The notes beneath the pieces are model-generated. The model worked only from the letters and a program-made list of their open reading frames with translations, had not been told where the DNA came from and did not search any database. This document shows positions 35,437-47,400 of a DNA stretch of 64,000 nt, one piece after another. The DNA is from Quillaja saponaria (lineage: Eukaryota; Streptophyta; Magnoliopsida; Fabales; Quillajaceae): positions 7,812,001 through 7,876,000 of the forward strand of contig CM055612.1 in NCBI GenBank assembly GCA_029379385.1. The letters run 5' to 3'. Numbering within the stretch: the stretch's first letter is position 1; the number at the start of each line of letters is the position of its first letter. Made by a program: the position numbers and the translations under genes.

Positions 35437-37026
35437 ACAGAGAGACTGGAAATTTGGTACTTAATTAAGAGCTTATAGTTTATACTAATGCACAGGTTAT
35501 GATCCTGTTTTTTTTTTTTTTACCTGAAGTCCGGACAAAAAGGCTTACATAATTCAGTGATTCTCACTTAATATGAGATGATCAGTGAGACATTATGAGT
35601 TGCTGTTACTGTTGTTGTTGGTGACTGTTGGACCACCATCATTGTTGTCCACTTTCAGATGTGTAAACTTTTGAAATATGTACGAACCCTACTTTAAGAA
35701 TCTGAATTAAAAAAATGAAATGAAAGAAGGAACTGGATTTGAATATTCAGAGCACTCTCCCACTTTAACAAGAACAAGTAGAATGTATAATTTCAATGGA
35801 ACATTGGCTATGTGATGAACAGTTTACAATTTTTTGTTACGCAAGTAAGAGATACAAACTTAATTTTGAAATTAAGTACACATTTTTTTTATATGGTGAC
35901 AAACCCAATAAGCTTATACATAAACCATTTTTTTTGTTTGATTAAATATTGTCACAGAGAAATATGTTTGGGTCTTGAAACCAACAGCAGAGTTCTTTGA
36001 GATAGATTGGAAGAAGCTCATACAAAAATTACTCAAGAGAAGGGTAGATTCCAGAATTCAAGTACCAAGTCCTCCGATCAAAATCCTCAGTTTTAGATTT
36101 TGGACTTTCGAGACAGCCCTTCCACATTGTCAACCTTAATCATTGCCGACGAGGAAGGAAAACATGGCAGCCTTCTTTCTGAATTCAGAGAATTGCCTTC
36201 CACTAACATCTTTTAATTTTCTTTTAAGAATTAGATCTTACTCCATCTCTATCAAACCCATCATGTGAAAGTGGAAACTTGTATTTTTTTTTATATGGGA
36301 AATTCAAACACAACCACCTACCCACCAAATCCAATTTTATGGTGGAAAGACAGAAATTAGTAAACTATTAAACAGTAATGGGTAGGACAAAATGCTAGTC
36401 TGCTAGATAATCCATTGATGAGAGACAGAGGGCGCTATTTTGGTTCGTGGGAGAGAAGTGTGTTAAAATTGTAATTTTTAACACACAAGTCAAAAAAAAT
36501 ATGAAAACAATGAGGATAATCAGGAAACTGAGGCACTTGAGAAATTATATTAAAATCAATTCTTAATTTAACCGAGATCAAGGATTTCCTACAGGAACAA
36601 CTTGTACAATATAAACTACGCTAGCCAAAAACTACAACTACTAAGGTGCCAAACAAACATCTCAATTTATTAGATAAAACAGACATTGTAACAGAAAATT
36701 GGCGGGAGAAGGGCAGGCTGGAGGATACTGGGCACTATGACTAACTACCATGCTCATCTGATAACTGTCAAACAGTTGCTAGTGGTACACATACCAAACG
36801 CTGTATGTATATCTACATCCTCTGTAAGTTTAAGAGAGCTGCTTCCCTGCATGATAGAAACAAATTCCAACATCAGTAGGTAAACCTCAGAATTATGCAT
36901 GCGAAAACGTGAAAGACTGAAAGAGCATGTGTGCGACCAATGAGAATGCTTTTATATGAAGTGAGCAGGTGTGCTCGTGATTACTGAATACAGCAGCATT
37001 TACACTTTACAGAGACATTGACCTTT
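35437..37026. other. Convergent 3' regions of the ARR and PDI genes
   Basis: The two genes point toward each other. The first few hundred bases probably carry the ARR 3' untranslated region and the last 200-300 bases that of PDI. No other gene was recognised; the plus frame at 35812-36000 is not convincing. Confidence 0.5.
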
Positions 37027-40000
37027 TCAGAGCTCATCTTTTACTGGCTCTTGCTCAGCAGTCTTATCTGCGGTTTGGTCCCCAGTTTTATCCTTGTTCT
37101 TCTCAATGAAGTCTACAATGGCTTCCTTCGTCCTGTCCCCATCATACTGCAATATCTTTCCACTTGCCGACTTGAAGTACAAAGTTGGATAGCCTTGGAC
37201 CTCAAAGGTATCATTTGGGATATCATTCGCAGTGGCATCCTACAAAAATGACAAGCATCAAGTGTCAAACAAATTTTTCACTAATTACATTCCCCCAGAC
37301 ACAAATGACTAATAGTCCATTTCAATACACAAATTGAATTCTTTCATCTAGAAAATGACTACCAAATCATAGGGTAAAAAAAGAGATATAGAAATCATAG
37401 TGGCAGATAATCAAGGACAACAATTCAAGTTTGATCACATGAATTCAATATACCATTTTTATTTTTTTTTCCCACAAAGTTGTCAACATTAATCTGGATT
37501 ATCTGATAACAGAATTCAAATATCCAGGGGAGATTCGTTGGGTACTTAATTGATATCACAATATCACTTCCATTGATATCATAATATCAGTATACAGGAT
37601 AAGTGATCCTAATGTTAGTATATTGGTACTTTAGTGGAAAGAAGATTGGTCCAGGCATCCAACATCAGCAGCATCACAAAACTGACATAATTGTTTGATA
37701 TACTGCAGGGTAAAACTAATGTTGCCACCAATCACCTTGGTAGTAAGTCAGTCATCTTTTAAATCACGATGCAAGCAATAACATCAAGTAATTCTTGTGG
37801 GAAGCAATATCTCTTGGCCAATTCAAATTTTTGCCCTTCTCTGCATTTTCCAACATTCTAATGTGTACACTCTGTGTCAACAATCATTACTTTTCATTGT
37901 TGACAAATTTTATTTGTGCCAAAGAAATGCATATCAGCCTCATCACCTAGCATGCTAAGTATGTTAGCCATTTAGTGAAGTGTAATGAGGAGTATAAAGT
38001 TAGAATTATTTAGAGAGTATAGTACAGAGTAGAAATTTAAATTAGGCCAATCCAAATCTCTGCTGGATAGGAATCTGGGTATAGCTAAACACTTGGAAAA
38101 GAAAATCTTACCAGCTTCACAATTATAACATCAGCATCACTTTGATATGAGACAGCAACTTCGTCTAAAATTGGAGCCAAGTTTTTGCAATGCCCACACC
38201 AAGGAGCATAAAATTCTAGCAAAACTGCAAAATAACCTATTTCAACATACTGTAGGTTTCTATAATCAAGATAATCCCAGTGCATAACTGGGTTCCTACA
38301 CTCCACCAAAATTTAATGCTACTCTCATTTTATGGTACACATTGGTAAAATTGAGGAGCTTTTTGAAGATTACATGGTTATAACCTCTTTTGGCAGATTA
38401 AGTCAAAATGGAGTATCACCTAATGAATGATATCATGTCCTTTTATGCTGGAAGGTAATCAAGCATATCTAACACAAACTTATAATGAATGCTGACACAC
38501 TGCAAAATCAAGTATAAAGAGATGCCCCAATGATAAAATTATGCAATCATAAATTTTAGGCCACCATGCTTGTTTATGAGAAATGAAACTCCTTACAATC
38601 TTGTAACCTAATTCTAATAAATAGAGAATAATATTAAAAAGACATACTGTTGAAGTCTACATACAAACTTTGTTTAGAAGTAGTGATGCTAACTATTTCA
38701 TTGATTAGACCTACCATTTTTCCCAGAGTTGAAAACTATGTCCTGAAGACTGTCAGCAACCACAACTTTCACGGGCTCATTATTAACTTCAGGAATGGGT
38801 TCAGATTTCTTGTATGGTTGAACATTGCCATCCTGAAATTGGGAAGATCAGTGAAACGGATGTCTACAAATACCATCTCCCACAAAAATAATAATGACAA
38901 TCAGTATTGTCAGTATAACTGATTCAATAGAAAAGCTCAAGCCTATCTTTTTATCACTAAGAAATAAGCTTTACAAAGATCAGAAAGTATCACCTTGTAT
39001 TCCTTTAACCAGGTTGAAATATGATCAGCTTCTACACTGGGTTTCAAAAACTTCTGTCCATCATTGTGCTGTATAACAATGAGAGGTACTTGGTCTTCCC
39101 TAAGTCCAAAGTACTGTGAATATAATCCAATTTGAAATTTGCCAGGTCAAAAAACGAACGGAGCCAAAAAATATATATATATAGAACCAAAAATACTGAC
39201 CTGGAAGGCACCTTTACTAGCCTCAATATCTCCCACCAGAAAGCTAATGCCCTCGCTTCTATATTTCTCAGCAGCATCACGGTATTTCGCCTTGAGGGAA
39301 TCAGCAGCTTCAGCATTGAAGTCGAGAAACAACATTGCCTACCAATTTCAAGATTTTAATCAGATTACATGAATAGGAAGGTATGGAAAATAACCAAAAA
39401 AAAAAAAATTGATGAATAAACTACAATTGTCTCAATCACACAAGTGCCCAAAACTTGATCTACATGGATAAAAATTTGGAAGCAGATCACAACCTCATAA
39501 TTCAGTGAGAATTCTAGCAGGGAAAATTTTGTTTTCTGAACAGAAAATTTTTAAATTAAAAAAGAAAAAAAAAAAGCACCAATTTTGGGAACTTTGTTTT
39601 ATGGTTAGGTAGGAAAGGGGCAGGAACTTTTGAAATATCCAACACTACCACATCAGAGGAAAACAATGGGAACTCCTTTTAAGCAAATAAAATTGATCTG
39701 TGATAGCACTTCAACCTTTGCATTCAGATTGTTAAAGAATTTGATAACAAAAGGGTGATTGCTTGGGTCATTGTTAAAGACGGTAACAATGGGAACACTG
39801 GATTCTTCAACAAACTTCTCTAGAGCTTCCCCATGGAAATCCTGCAAGAAGCAACTTGTATTAGACAGCTCATTATACACAAGCAGACATCAGAACAAAA
39901 TAATAGAACAAACAGCGCGTAGATGAAAATATCTTTCTGCTGAAATTCAGTTGTACCTTGAAATCAACAAAAAGCTCATCAAATGGCTTGAATAACCTGA

Positions 40001-41533
40001 CTATAGGCCCAGCCACACATGATTCTCCCCGTGGAAGAAGTTTGGCATCCAAAGTATGTGCAAACTCATAGTCAGAGCGCAATTTCTCAGCTAAAGCGGT
40101 GAAGTTCTCAAATTCCTCCCCTGAAAACTTTGGAAACACCCCAACCTGCAAGGATAGTGTAAAAATGTTTACAGGTCAAATTCCAGGTTAATAAAAAAAA
40201 AGTATAATCAAGAAATAAAACCAATCAATCACTTACAACAACTACTTTATTTTCACCAATAAGATCAGTAGCCTCAACTGCAGACTTTATTTCAGCAGAT
40301 GCAGGACCACTTTGTTTCTTCAGATAATCAACAATACCATCTGCTTCTCGAGGCCCTTTGTAATCTTGAACTATCTTTCCCCCATTTCTCAGAATCTTAA
40401 GTGTAGGAAATCCCTTAATGTCGTATTCACTTGCAAGTACTTTGTTTGCTTCTTCATTAGCATCAACTTTAGCTAGAAAAACTGGAGGATCATGTTTACT
40501 TAAGATAGATGCAGCTTTCTCATACTACAGAGACAAAAATAATAAATGAATAAGCATGTGTATCTCTTCAGAAAAATAACCAAACACTATGAAGGAAAGT
40601 CTTATTACCTCTGGAGCAAGGTTCTTACAGTGACCACACCTAAAGATGGAAAAGGGAAAAAAGAGAAAAACATTATTGTAAGTTGTAACATCAGAAGAGA
40701 AAGCATAGTCTGAGGATCTTTTAGAAAAACCAATATAAGTAGTACATATATAATCCAAACCACAATAAAAAGATGTATTATGCAGTGCTATATTTCTCTC
40801 AACACGTGACTGACTGAGAAAGTATGTATTAAACCCAAAAAATACATCTTGGTTCTGAAAGATTAACTTAAGAAACCATTCGACAAGGCGAGACAGTTCA
40901 TGTTTGTACAAATAACTTCAGTAAAACCAAAGTTATTGAAAGGATAAAGATTAAACAGTTATCAGTTATTATTATCAGTATAACTCCCTGTTTTTTTCTC
41001 AAAACAGAAACCAACAAACTAAACATCCTTTTAGCTGTGGTGCAACAAAGTAGATGGAACATGTACAAGATAAGCATGCAGTGAATTTTATCAGCTAAAA
41101 ATAAAATAAAATTTTCAATAATTAACTGTAAAAGCAAATATAATACATAGAATTTCATTGATCCGCTTATACAAGCACCAAATGCAATGGTTATACAGAA
41201 GGAATCTAGAATACCAATAACAAATCTGTACTAAAAACAAAATTGAGATCTATAACAGACTCCAATTAATCAAACAAATCAAAACCACAAAGATCGATCG
41301 GAATAGCAAGCTGAGAAGAAAAGAAAAGAAATTGAAACATACCAAGGTGCATAAAACTCAACGACGATGAAATCGTGCTTGCTGACAGTGTCAGAGAAGT
41401 TGGATTGGTCCAAAGTGAGAACGAACTCCTTGGCTTCAGATTCATCAGCGGCGATCTTCGTGAACGACGATACCAACAGAGACAAAAGGAACACAAAGAC
41501 GAAACCAAACGAAAATCTAACCGCCATTGCCAT
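37027..41533 (-). CDS. Protein disulfide isomerase, ER luminal (PDIL1-1 type)
   Basis: Ten exons on the minus strand, in transcript order: 41343-41533, 40609-40639, 40237-40524, 39957-40145, 39716-39841, 39201-39338, 38994-39113, 38715-38832, 38112-38224, 37027-37239. They give 508 residues, the usual plant PDI length. A hydrophobic signal peptide (about residues 1-28) is followed by domains a, b, b' and a'. Both thioredoxin-type sites are CGHC (Cys65-Cys68 and Cys410-Cys413), and the chain ends KDEL for ER retention. The enzyme forms and reshuffles disulfides in secretory proteins. Exon 2 is only 31 nt and carries the whole first active site. A second ATG (M3) lies two codons in. No lesion is seen. 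Confidence 0.95.
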
Positions 41534-41653
41534 AGCTCTCTGAAGTGGTTTGGAATTCTATGTCTCTGAGATGCCTCGTGGTTTAGGGGTTTTAATGAGA
41601 GTGGGATGTGAGGAAGTGAGAGTAGAACGAGAACGAGACAAACATGGCAACGA

Positions 41654-41760
41654 CACGTGAACGTTTTAGATGTTTTTCTACTTTCACTCGCTTGTGTATG
41701 ATATAACAAATATACTCGCTTCACCTGTGGTGTACTTCTTATGTGGCAGTATTTCATTGG
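41654..41760 (-). promoter_or_regulatory. Possible ER-stress and G-box elements upstream of PDI
   Basis: On the minus strand, CCAAT, then 10 bases, then CACA lies at 41742-41760. This is one base away from the plant ER-stress element CCAAT-N10-CACG. A perfect CACGTG G-box lies at 41654-41659. Both are within 230 bp of the PDI start codon. PDI genes are known unfolded-protein-response targets, but these matches are short and could be chance. Confidence 0.3.
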
Positions 41761-43900
41761 GTTAGGCTTGTCACATATACGATTTTCTCGTTCTTAGTCT
41801 ACATAACCGTACTGTTAACATGTAATAAACAATTTCAAGAAATTAAAATAATTTCAACCACAGTAATAAAAATTTAAACATTTTTCATTTATGGCCTCTG
41901 TCCTAATCCTATACTTTGAGAATTATTTTCTTGTATGAAAAATTAAGTTTCAGAGATTTCGTTTCAATTATTTTTCAATTTCATGTTTGAGAATTGTTTC
42001 TAGGATTTTTTTATAAGTATTTAAGAGTACTTGTTGTCAAAATTTATAAAATTCAATATAATAATTAATCATAATTTTAATATTATTAATATATAAATTA
42101 TTATTTTTGAGAAATTTAATTTTTAAAATCGCAAGTTTGATTGGTTGCAGATTCCTCCCCTTCGACGGCTTATTGTGGAAACATATAGCATAGGAGTTGC
42201 TTGTAGTGTGAGATAGCTATTGATGTTTAGCTAGTTCTAATTTTCTTATATGCTCTTTTGTTCTTCTTTCTTTCTTGTTTAATAATAATTAAAAAAAAAT
42301 CTTATTATAAAATCAACAATCATGTCAAATTCGTTAAATTGAGAAGAAATTGGTTGTAATACACACTTAATTTTTTTTTATATATACATAATTTGGTAAA
42401 ATTTGAAGCTATCCATTTTACTTTAGAGAACTTTTTTCTCAAAATCTTAAATTTCATTTTAAAATTAATTATTTTAGTACAAATATGTTCTAAATTTTGC
42501 TAAAAATGGTTTAGTCTATCAACTAACTCCCTTGAATCTCTTTTTAATTTAACAGACAATAACTTGATTAATTACTCAAGCGAGGGTGTAATTAAAAAAA
42601 TTGAATCTTATAAAAACTGATTAGAGAATGATATAATTTTTATAGATCAAACCAGTATTAAAATTAATTATGGGATAGTGTTTATGTTTTTTTTCTTTTT
42701 TTCTTTTTTTTCTTTTGCTCGGTACTGAGGTCTAATATGGTCATTTGCTCCATTAGACTCCAATGGATAGTATTGGTTGAATCATCTGGCCCACAAATTT
42801 TAGATCCAAAAAAAAAAAAAATTTGTAAAAGATTATTATTAACAAATAAAAGCATTTCTCACTGAACTCTTCCAATTTCCGACAGCCACCACTTCAATCT
42901 GAGAAAAAATTACATTTCTCTTTCATATATTATACCCAATTTATATATATATATATTAGGAAATTACAACTATAATTCATGTTGTTACCGGTCCAAATTA
43001 ACTTTTTCTATGTGATGATATATGGTGAATGCGCTAGATGGTACATTCGAATAAAAAGCGCTACATAATTTGTATAATTGATCTCAGTAAAAAATCTCAA
43101 TATTTTTTGTTTTATAAAATGTGAAAAACTGTATTAAAAATAAACTAGAAAACTAACCATTGTTCTTCACTGCCCCTATCATATAAACCATCATCATCTT
43201 CTATTTGAATCATGTGTTAATTCAACCCTTGGGGATTAGTCCAGCCTTTTGTCTAAATCAAGAACTGATGACTAATAAATAACCAGAAGGGAATATGAAG
43301 ACCATCCCTTATAGTCCCCTCATAAACATGCCATTGTACTACATTTTAGTTAGCTAACAAACTTAAGTTCAGTCAAATCAAATTCCGATAATGACTGCAT
43401 GAGTGGATAAGACACATTTTCATTTACTATCCTAAAGAATTAGGACTAGAGGTGGCTGATGCTATACCATCAGGTGCTTCAAATTTATCAAACTCCTAGC
43501 TCTGTGAATGACATTAGCCAATATCCTAAACCCTGGAGCTGCTAACTTCCTAACAATAATATGATGTACCAATATATTAAAAGCACATTGCAAACTACTT
43601 GAGGTATAATGGAGGACTGTCTCAACATAGCTTCCACCTTAAGTAGTTTTAAGTCTTCGCACACTAAATGGGATGGCAACAGGGTTGCACATTATCTTGC
43701 TAGTTGCTCTCTGACTTTGGATTAGGATTGTAAATGGGTGGAGACTGCTGCACCTAATGTTGATTACGTTGTTGACTCTAATATTCCATGAATGAAATCC
43801 TTTTCCACTAAAAAAAGCACTATACCTGTAAGTGAAAGCCTTCATCATAAGGAGAAGACCTGTTATTAACCTTGGGATATAACTTAATATAAACAAATCA
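41761..43900. other. AT-rich intergenic stretch
   Basis: Between the PDI promoter side and the 3' side of the APX gene. No coding frame was recognised. The minus frame at 43639-43896 shows no family motif and probably lies downstream of APX. Confidence 0.45.
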
Positions 43901-43904
43901 TCCT

Positions 43905-44096
43905 TATCGCAATTTTAGAGTCTAAAAAAGTTCCATTTAGTTTCCAAGCAAGGATGTTAAAAATGGCAAAACAGCAATTACAATCATAATATTAAGAAAA
44001 TAGTTTGACTTTAGAGGCTTATCTGGGCTTCCACCAACTGCTTCAGCTCAGCCCGAATCTTCTGCTTCATAGCCTTTGACAACTCTTTTTGCAATT
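43905..44096 (-). pseudogene. Relic thylakoid-anchor exon of the ascorbate peroxidase gene
   Basis: Downstream of the APX stop, the minus strand still encodes the last exon of thylakoid-bound APX. It has a KELSKAMKQKIRAE-like segment, then, in another frame, a NYFLN segment and a hydrophobic anchor ending TSLLGN and TAA. The expected acceptor AG is AA (reads TTGCAAAAAGAG). About one base is missing after the IRAE codons, which puts the anchor out of frame. The exon cannot contribute its anchor as it stands. Confidence 0.75.
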
Positions 44097-44432
44097 CAAA
44101 TAGTTAACACTTTTGAATTTTATTCCTTTCTCCTTCATTTAAAACTTCCAGATTTTAGATGTAAGATCAGAGCATTTGAAAATAGCTTCATCTTGAAATA
44201 CCAAAAGAGACTTGCACAAGAAAACATGTGACTTGCACTCAACTACTTTTAATCCTGTAGAAAAACATGAAAAGTAAAACGATGAAAATTTTGCAAAGGT
44301 ATAGTTTCCTCCATACAATTCTTTCATGGAAAAAAAATTCTAAGATTATCTACAACAAAATTAATATTTAATAAGTCAGGCATGATCACAACCTTCCCAG
44401 ACGAGTACTTGGCTGCCATGAACTTCTCTGGT

Positions 44433-47400
44433 TCAACTTTGGAACTTTGGAGAACTATCATCTATCACAATACCCTGATCAAGATGCAATAGATAGTTAA
44501 GTAACTCAAGTCTGCTTTTGTTTCTATTTATGATTAAAAGAAATTATCCAACTTATCAAATAATTATATGCTTTCCCGTCCGTCATGGTGTGTGGTGTGT
44601 AGTTAGATAAGATGGTGTATGTCGTTTGTACACAGTAATTAAAACCAGATAGCATTTCCTTATTTAAACCACAGAAGGGCATAATTATCGGTCATGCATA
44701 AAAAATGTAAATCTAATGGGGTATATTGAACTTCAAAAGAATGTGATAAGAACCCAATAAGAGACCTCTGGAGGATCAAATTTGGCTCCAAGGTTGCTAA
44801 GCTTGGCATGAGCTTCTGCATAATCCTTGAAGAAGGTTTCCTGATCCTCAGCATATTGCTCAGCATATACCTGCAGATTATGTGAAATTCCCTTTTGTGT
44901 TGAGTTTTATGTTGAATTTTGTAACTTCCTTGCACTCAACTACTATTTTACCTTAAATGACGGATCTTCAAAAAGAACAGCATCAGTTGGCAAGACCAGT
45001 AGATCTTCATCCCTTTTCTCTTTGATATCCTACATAAAGCAAGAATAATGATAAAAAGGACAAAAAGAATTGTGGATGCCTAACTAAACCCATCACTCCC
45101 CCTCTTCCTTTCACAAATACAAAGATAATTCAGATTTCAAACCTTGAAATAAGAGTTATCAAACTTCAACCATTTCGCTGTCCAGGATTGCCCTCCTGGA
45201 GCTCCTGGCCCATCTTTCTGTCATGAAAGAAATGCACGGGACTATTATTACTACTAATAATTTAGATACTAACTCATTAATCACTAGTATTTCCAAAATA
45301 AGCTAGAAGATCTCTGTGCAAACAAACAGAAATTTATAATAGTAGCAAAACGACAACTATATATATTGATACAAACAAAAGACTTTGAACTTGGGTCTTG
45401 CAAGCATAGGTTTACATTCTACTGTTTTTTGTTTTAAGTAAAACTTTGTAGCATACAGTTAGCTAACAGATCACTATATCTGATCAAGAGAGAGGATGGC
45501 TGATATATTTTGCATATGCCAGGATCCCAAGTCAATTTGAACTTTTAGACTGGAGAATAACACATTGACAATGCCTTTTGAACTCCTTGACTCAGTACAA
45601 GATATGCAAAATCAATAAAAATTCAAGGGCATCAATTCCAACTAGGAAGAACTAGTTGTTTAATGTGCCTCTTAATCCTTATGACTAGGGTTGGAACCGA
45701 GTAAAGTAGTCTGAGACTCCTCATATTCGGTTCGAAACAAAACAAACCGAATTCTAATTCAGTTTTCAAGCTCATTTAAAATTTCAAGTTGAGTATCAAA
45801 CTTTAAAATCTGACTCGAAAGTTTGTCGAACTACTCTTTCAAGATTTTTGAAACAAATAATTATATTTACTATATATTTTTATTGTTCATTTAATTTAAG
45901 TATATTGATTATATTTAAAAAAATATATTATTTATATTAAAAATATATGTGAATTAAAAGAAATATATAATCTTTTTTTTATTATTTAATTTACAATATA
46001 TTGGATATGTTTAAAATATATTAAATATATATAAATTTTTTATCAAGTTTTCAAGTTGAGCTTGAGAGTTCAAAATAAGGCTCGCTTTCGAGCTTAAACC
46101 CGAGTTTGAGTTTTCTTGCTAAAGCGGAGCTTGAGTATCTCAAAACTCGGCTCGTTTCCACCTCACTTTTATCTTTATTTATACATTTATATTTAATTAC
46201 AAAGGCCATTAACTTATGTTAGTCCAAATCCCAACAAAGTACTTCCTGGGAAGAGATATCTATATCCAGTCCAAAACTTCACCATTAAGATTTATGCAGT
46301 GACTAATCTCAAGAATTCCATGCACTCATCTGAAAATCTGAGCATATATATGCCTCCTTATTGTATCAAAAATAATGGCAAGAACCCCATGAAGAAGGGC
46401 ATCATATCCAACAAAGACAGCGATATTAGGATGACACAAGATATGAGTCATATGATCATGTGATAATATAAATAGACAATCTGATAGGTTCTCATTATAA
46501 ACCCTAAGGCCTGCACGTCCCTAACTTCCTGCTTCTGTCTTATAAATGAAAGATATATATATACTACAGTCTGAAATAATTAATCATGGAATCATATTTA
46601 ACACCTAGTAGTCACATAACAGTCATGCGATTTATTTTGGCAGTCAATCATGGAATCAGTTAAAAGTTAAAAAACTATCATTCTGATTGATGACTACAAT
46701 TTTTCATTATTCACATAAACAACATTTATTGCTCACTGTCCAATAGTACAGATTCAATAAATAGAATGAAAATATCATGCAACAAAACTCCAAATGAAGC
46801 TTCTTGACTGCTACAATTTTTATCACCCATAGGCAAAAAATGCTGATAATATACCGTATACTTGGTCTCTGGCTTGCCCCAACCACTGCGATCTGGTCTG
46901 GATCGGCCCAGTGTGTGTGCACCAGATAATGCAACTATTTCCTGCAGAACAAATAGACAATAATAAAATCACATGCATAATGATAATATCCAAAAAGCTT
47001 CCTCACAAAAAACAACAGAAGTTACCTTGTCACTCAATCCCATTCTGTAGAAAACTTCTCGTAAATGATCAGCAGGAGAAGGGGGGCCAGCAGCTAAATA
47101 AAGATAAATATTTTAGTTATTAATTTAGAAGTCAGGGGAAGAGCGCTTTGAAGCATGCATTGGAGTCGACAAACCCACACCTCACCCCTCAAGGCTTCTC
47201 ATAAGTATCATGGTCCAAACATTTGTTGATCTGAGTTAGGATGCATCTAAGTATACAATTAGGGGATATCTCTAGCATATTCTAGTAAGATCATGTGATC
47301 TTCAATACCAAGAAATTATAAGCATTAAAATCCATTAAGTACAATGGCCAGCCTATCATAGTAAATTTGCATCAAAGAGCAATGAGGCTCTAGAAGTGGA

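Noticed and set aside
41266..41757. 163-codon minus frame overlapping PDI exon 1
   Set aside because: The frame differs from the PDI signal peptide frame and encodes no known motif; the 41533 ATG frame joins in phase to the other exons.
45725..45740. GGTTCGAAAC resembling a tRNA B box
   Set aside because: No A box, anticodon arm or acceptor stem pairing could be placed around it.
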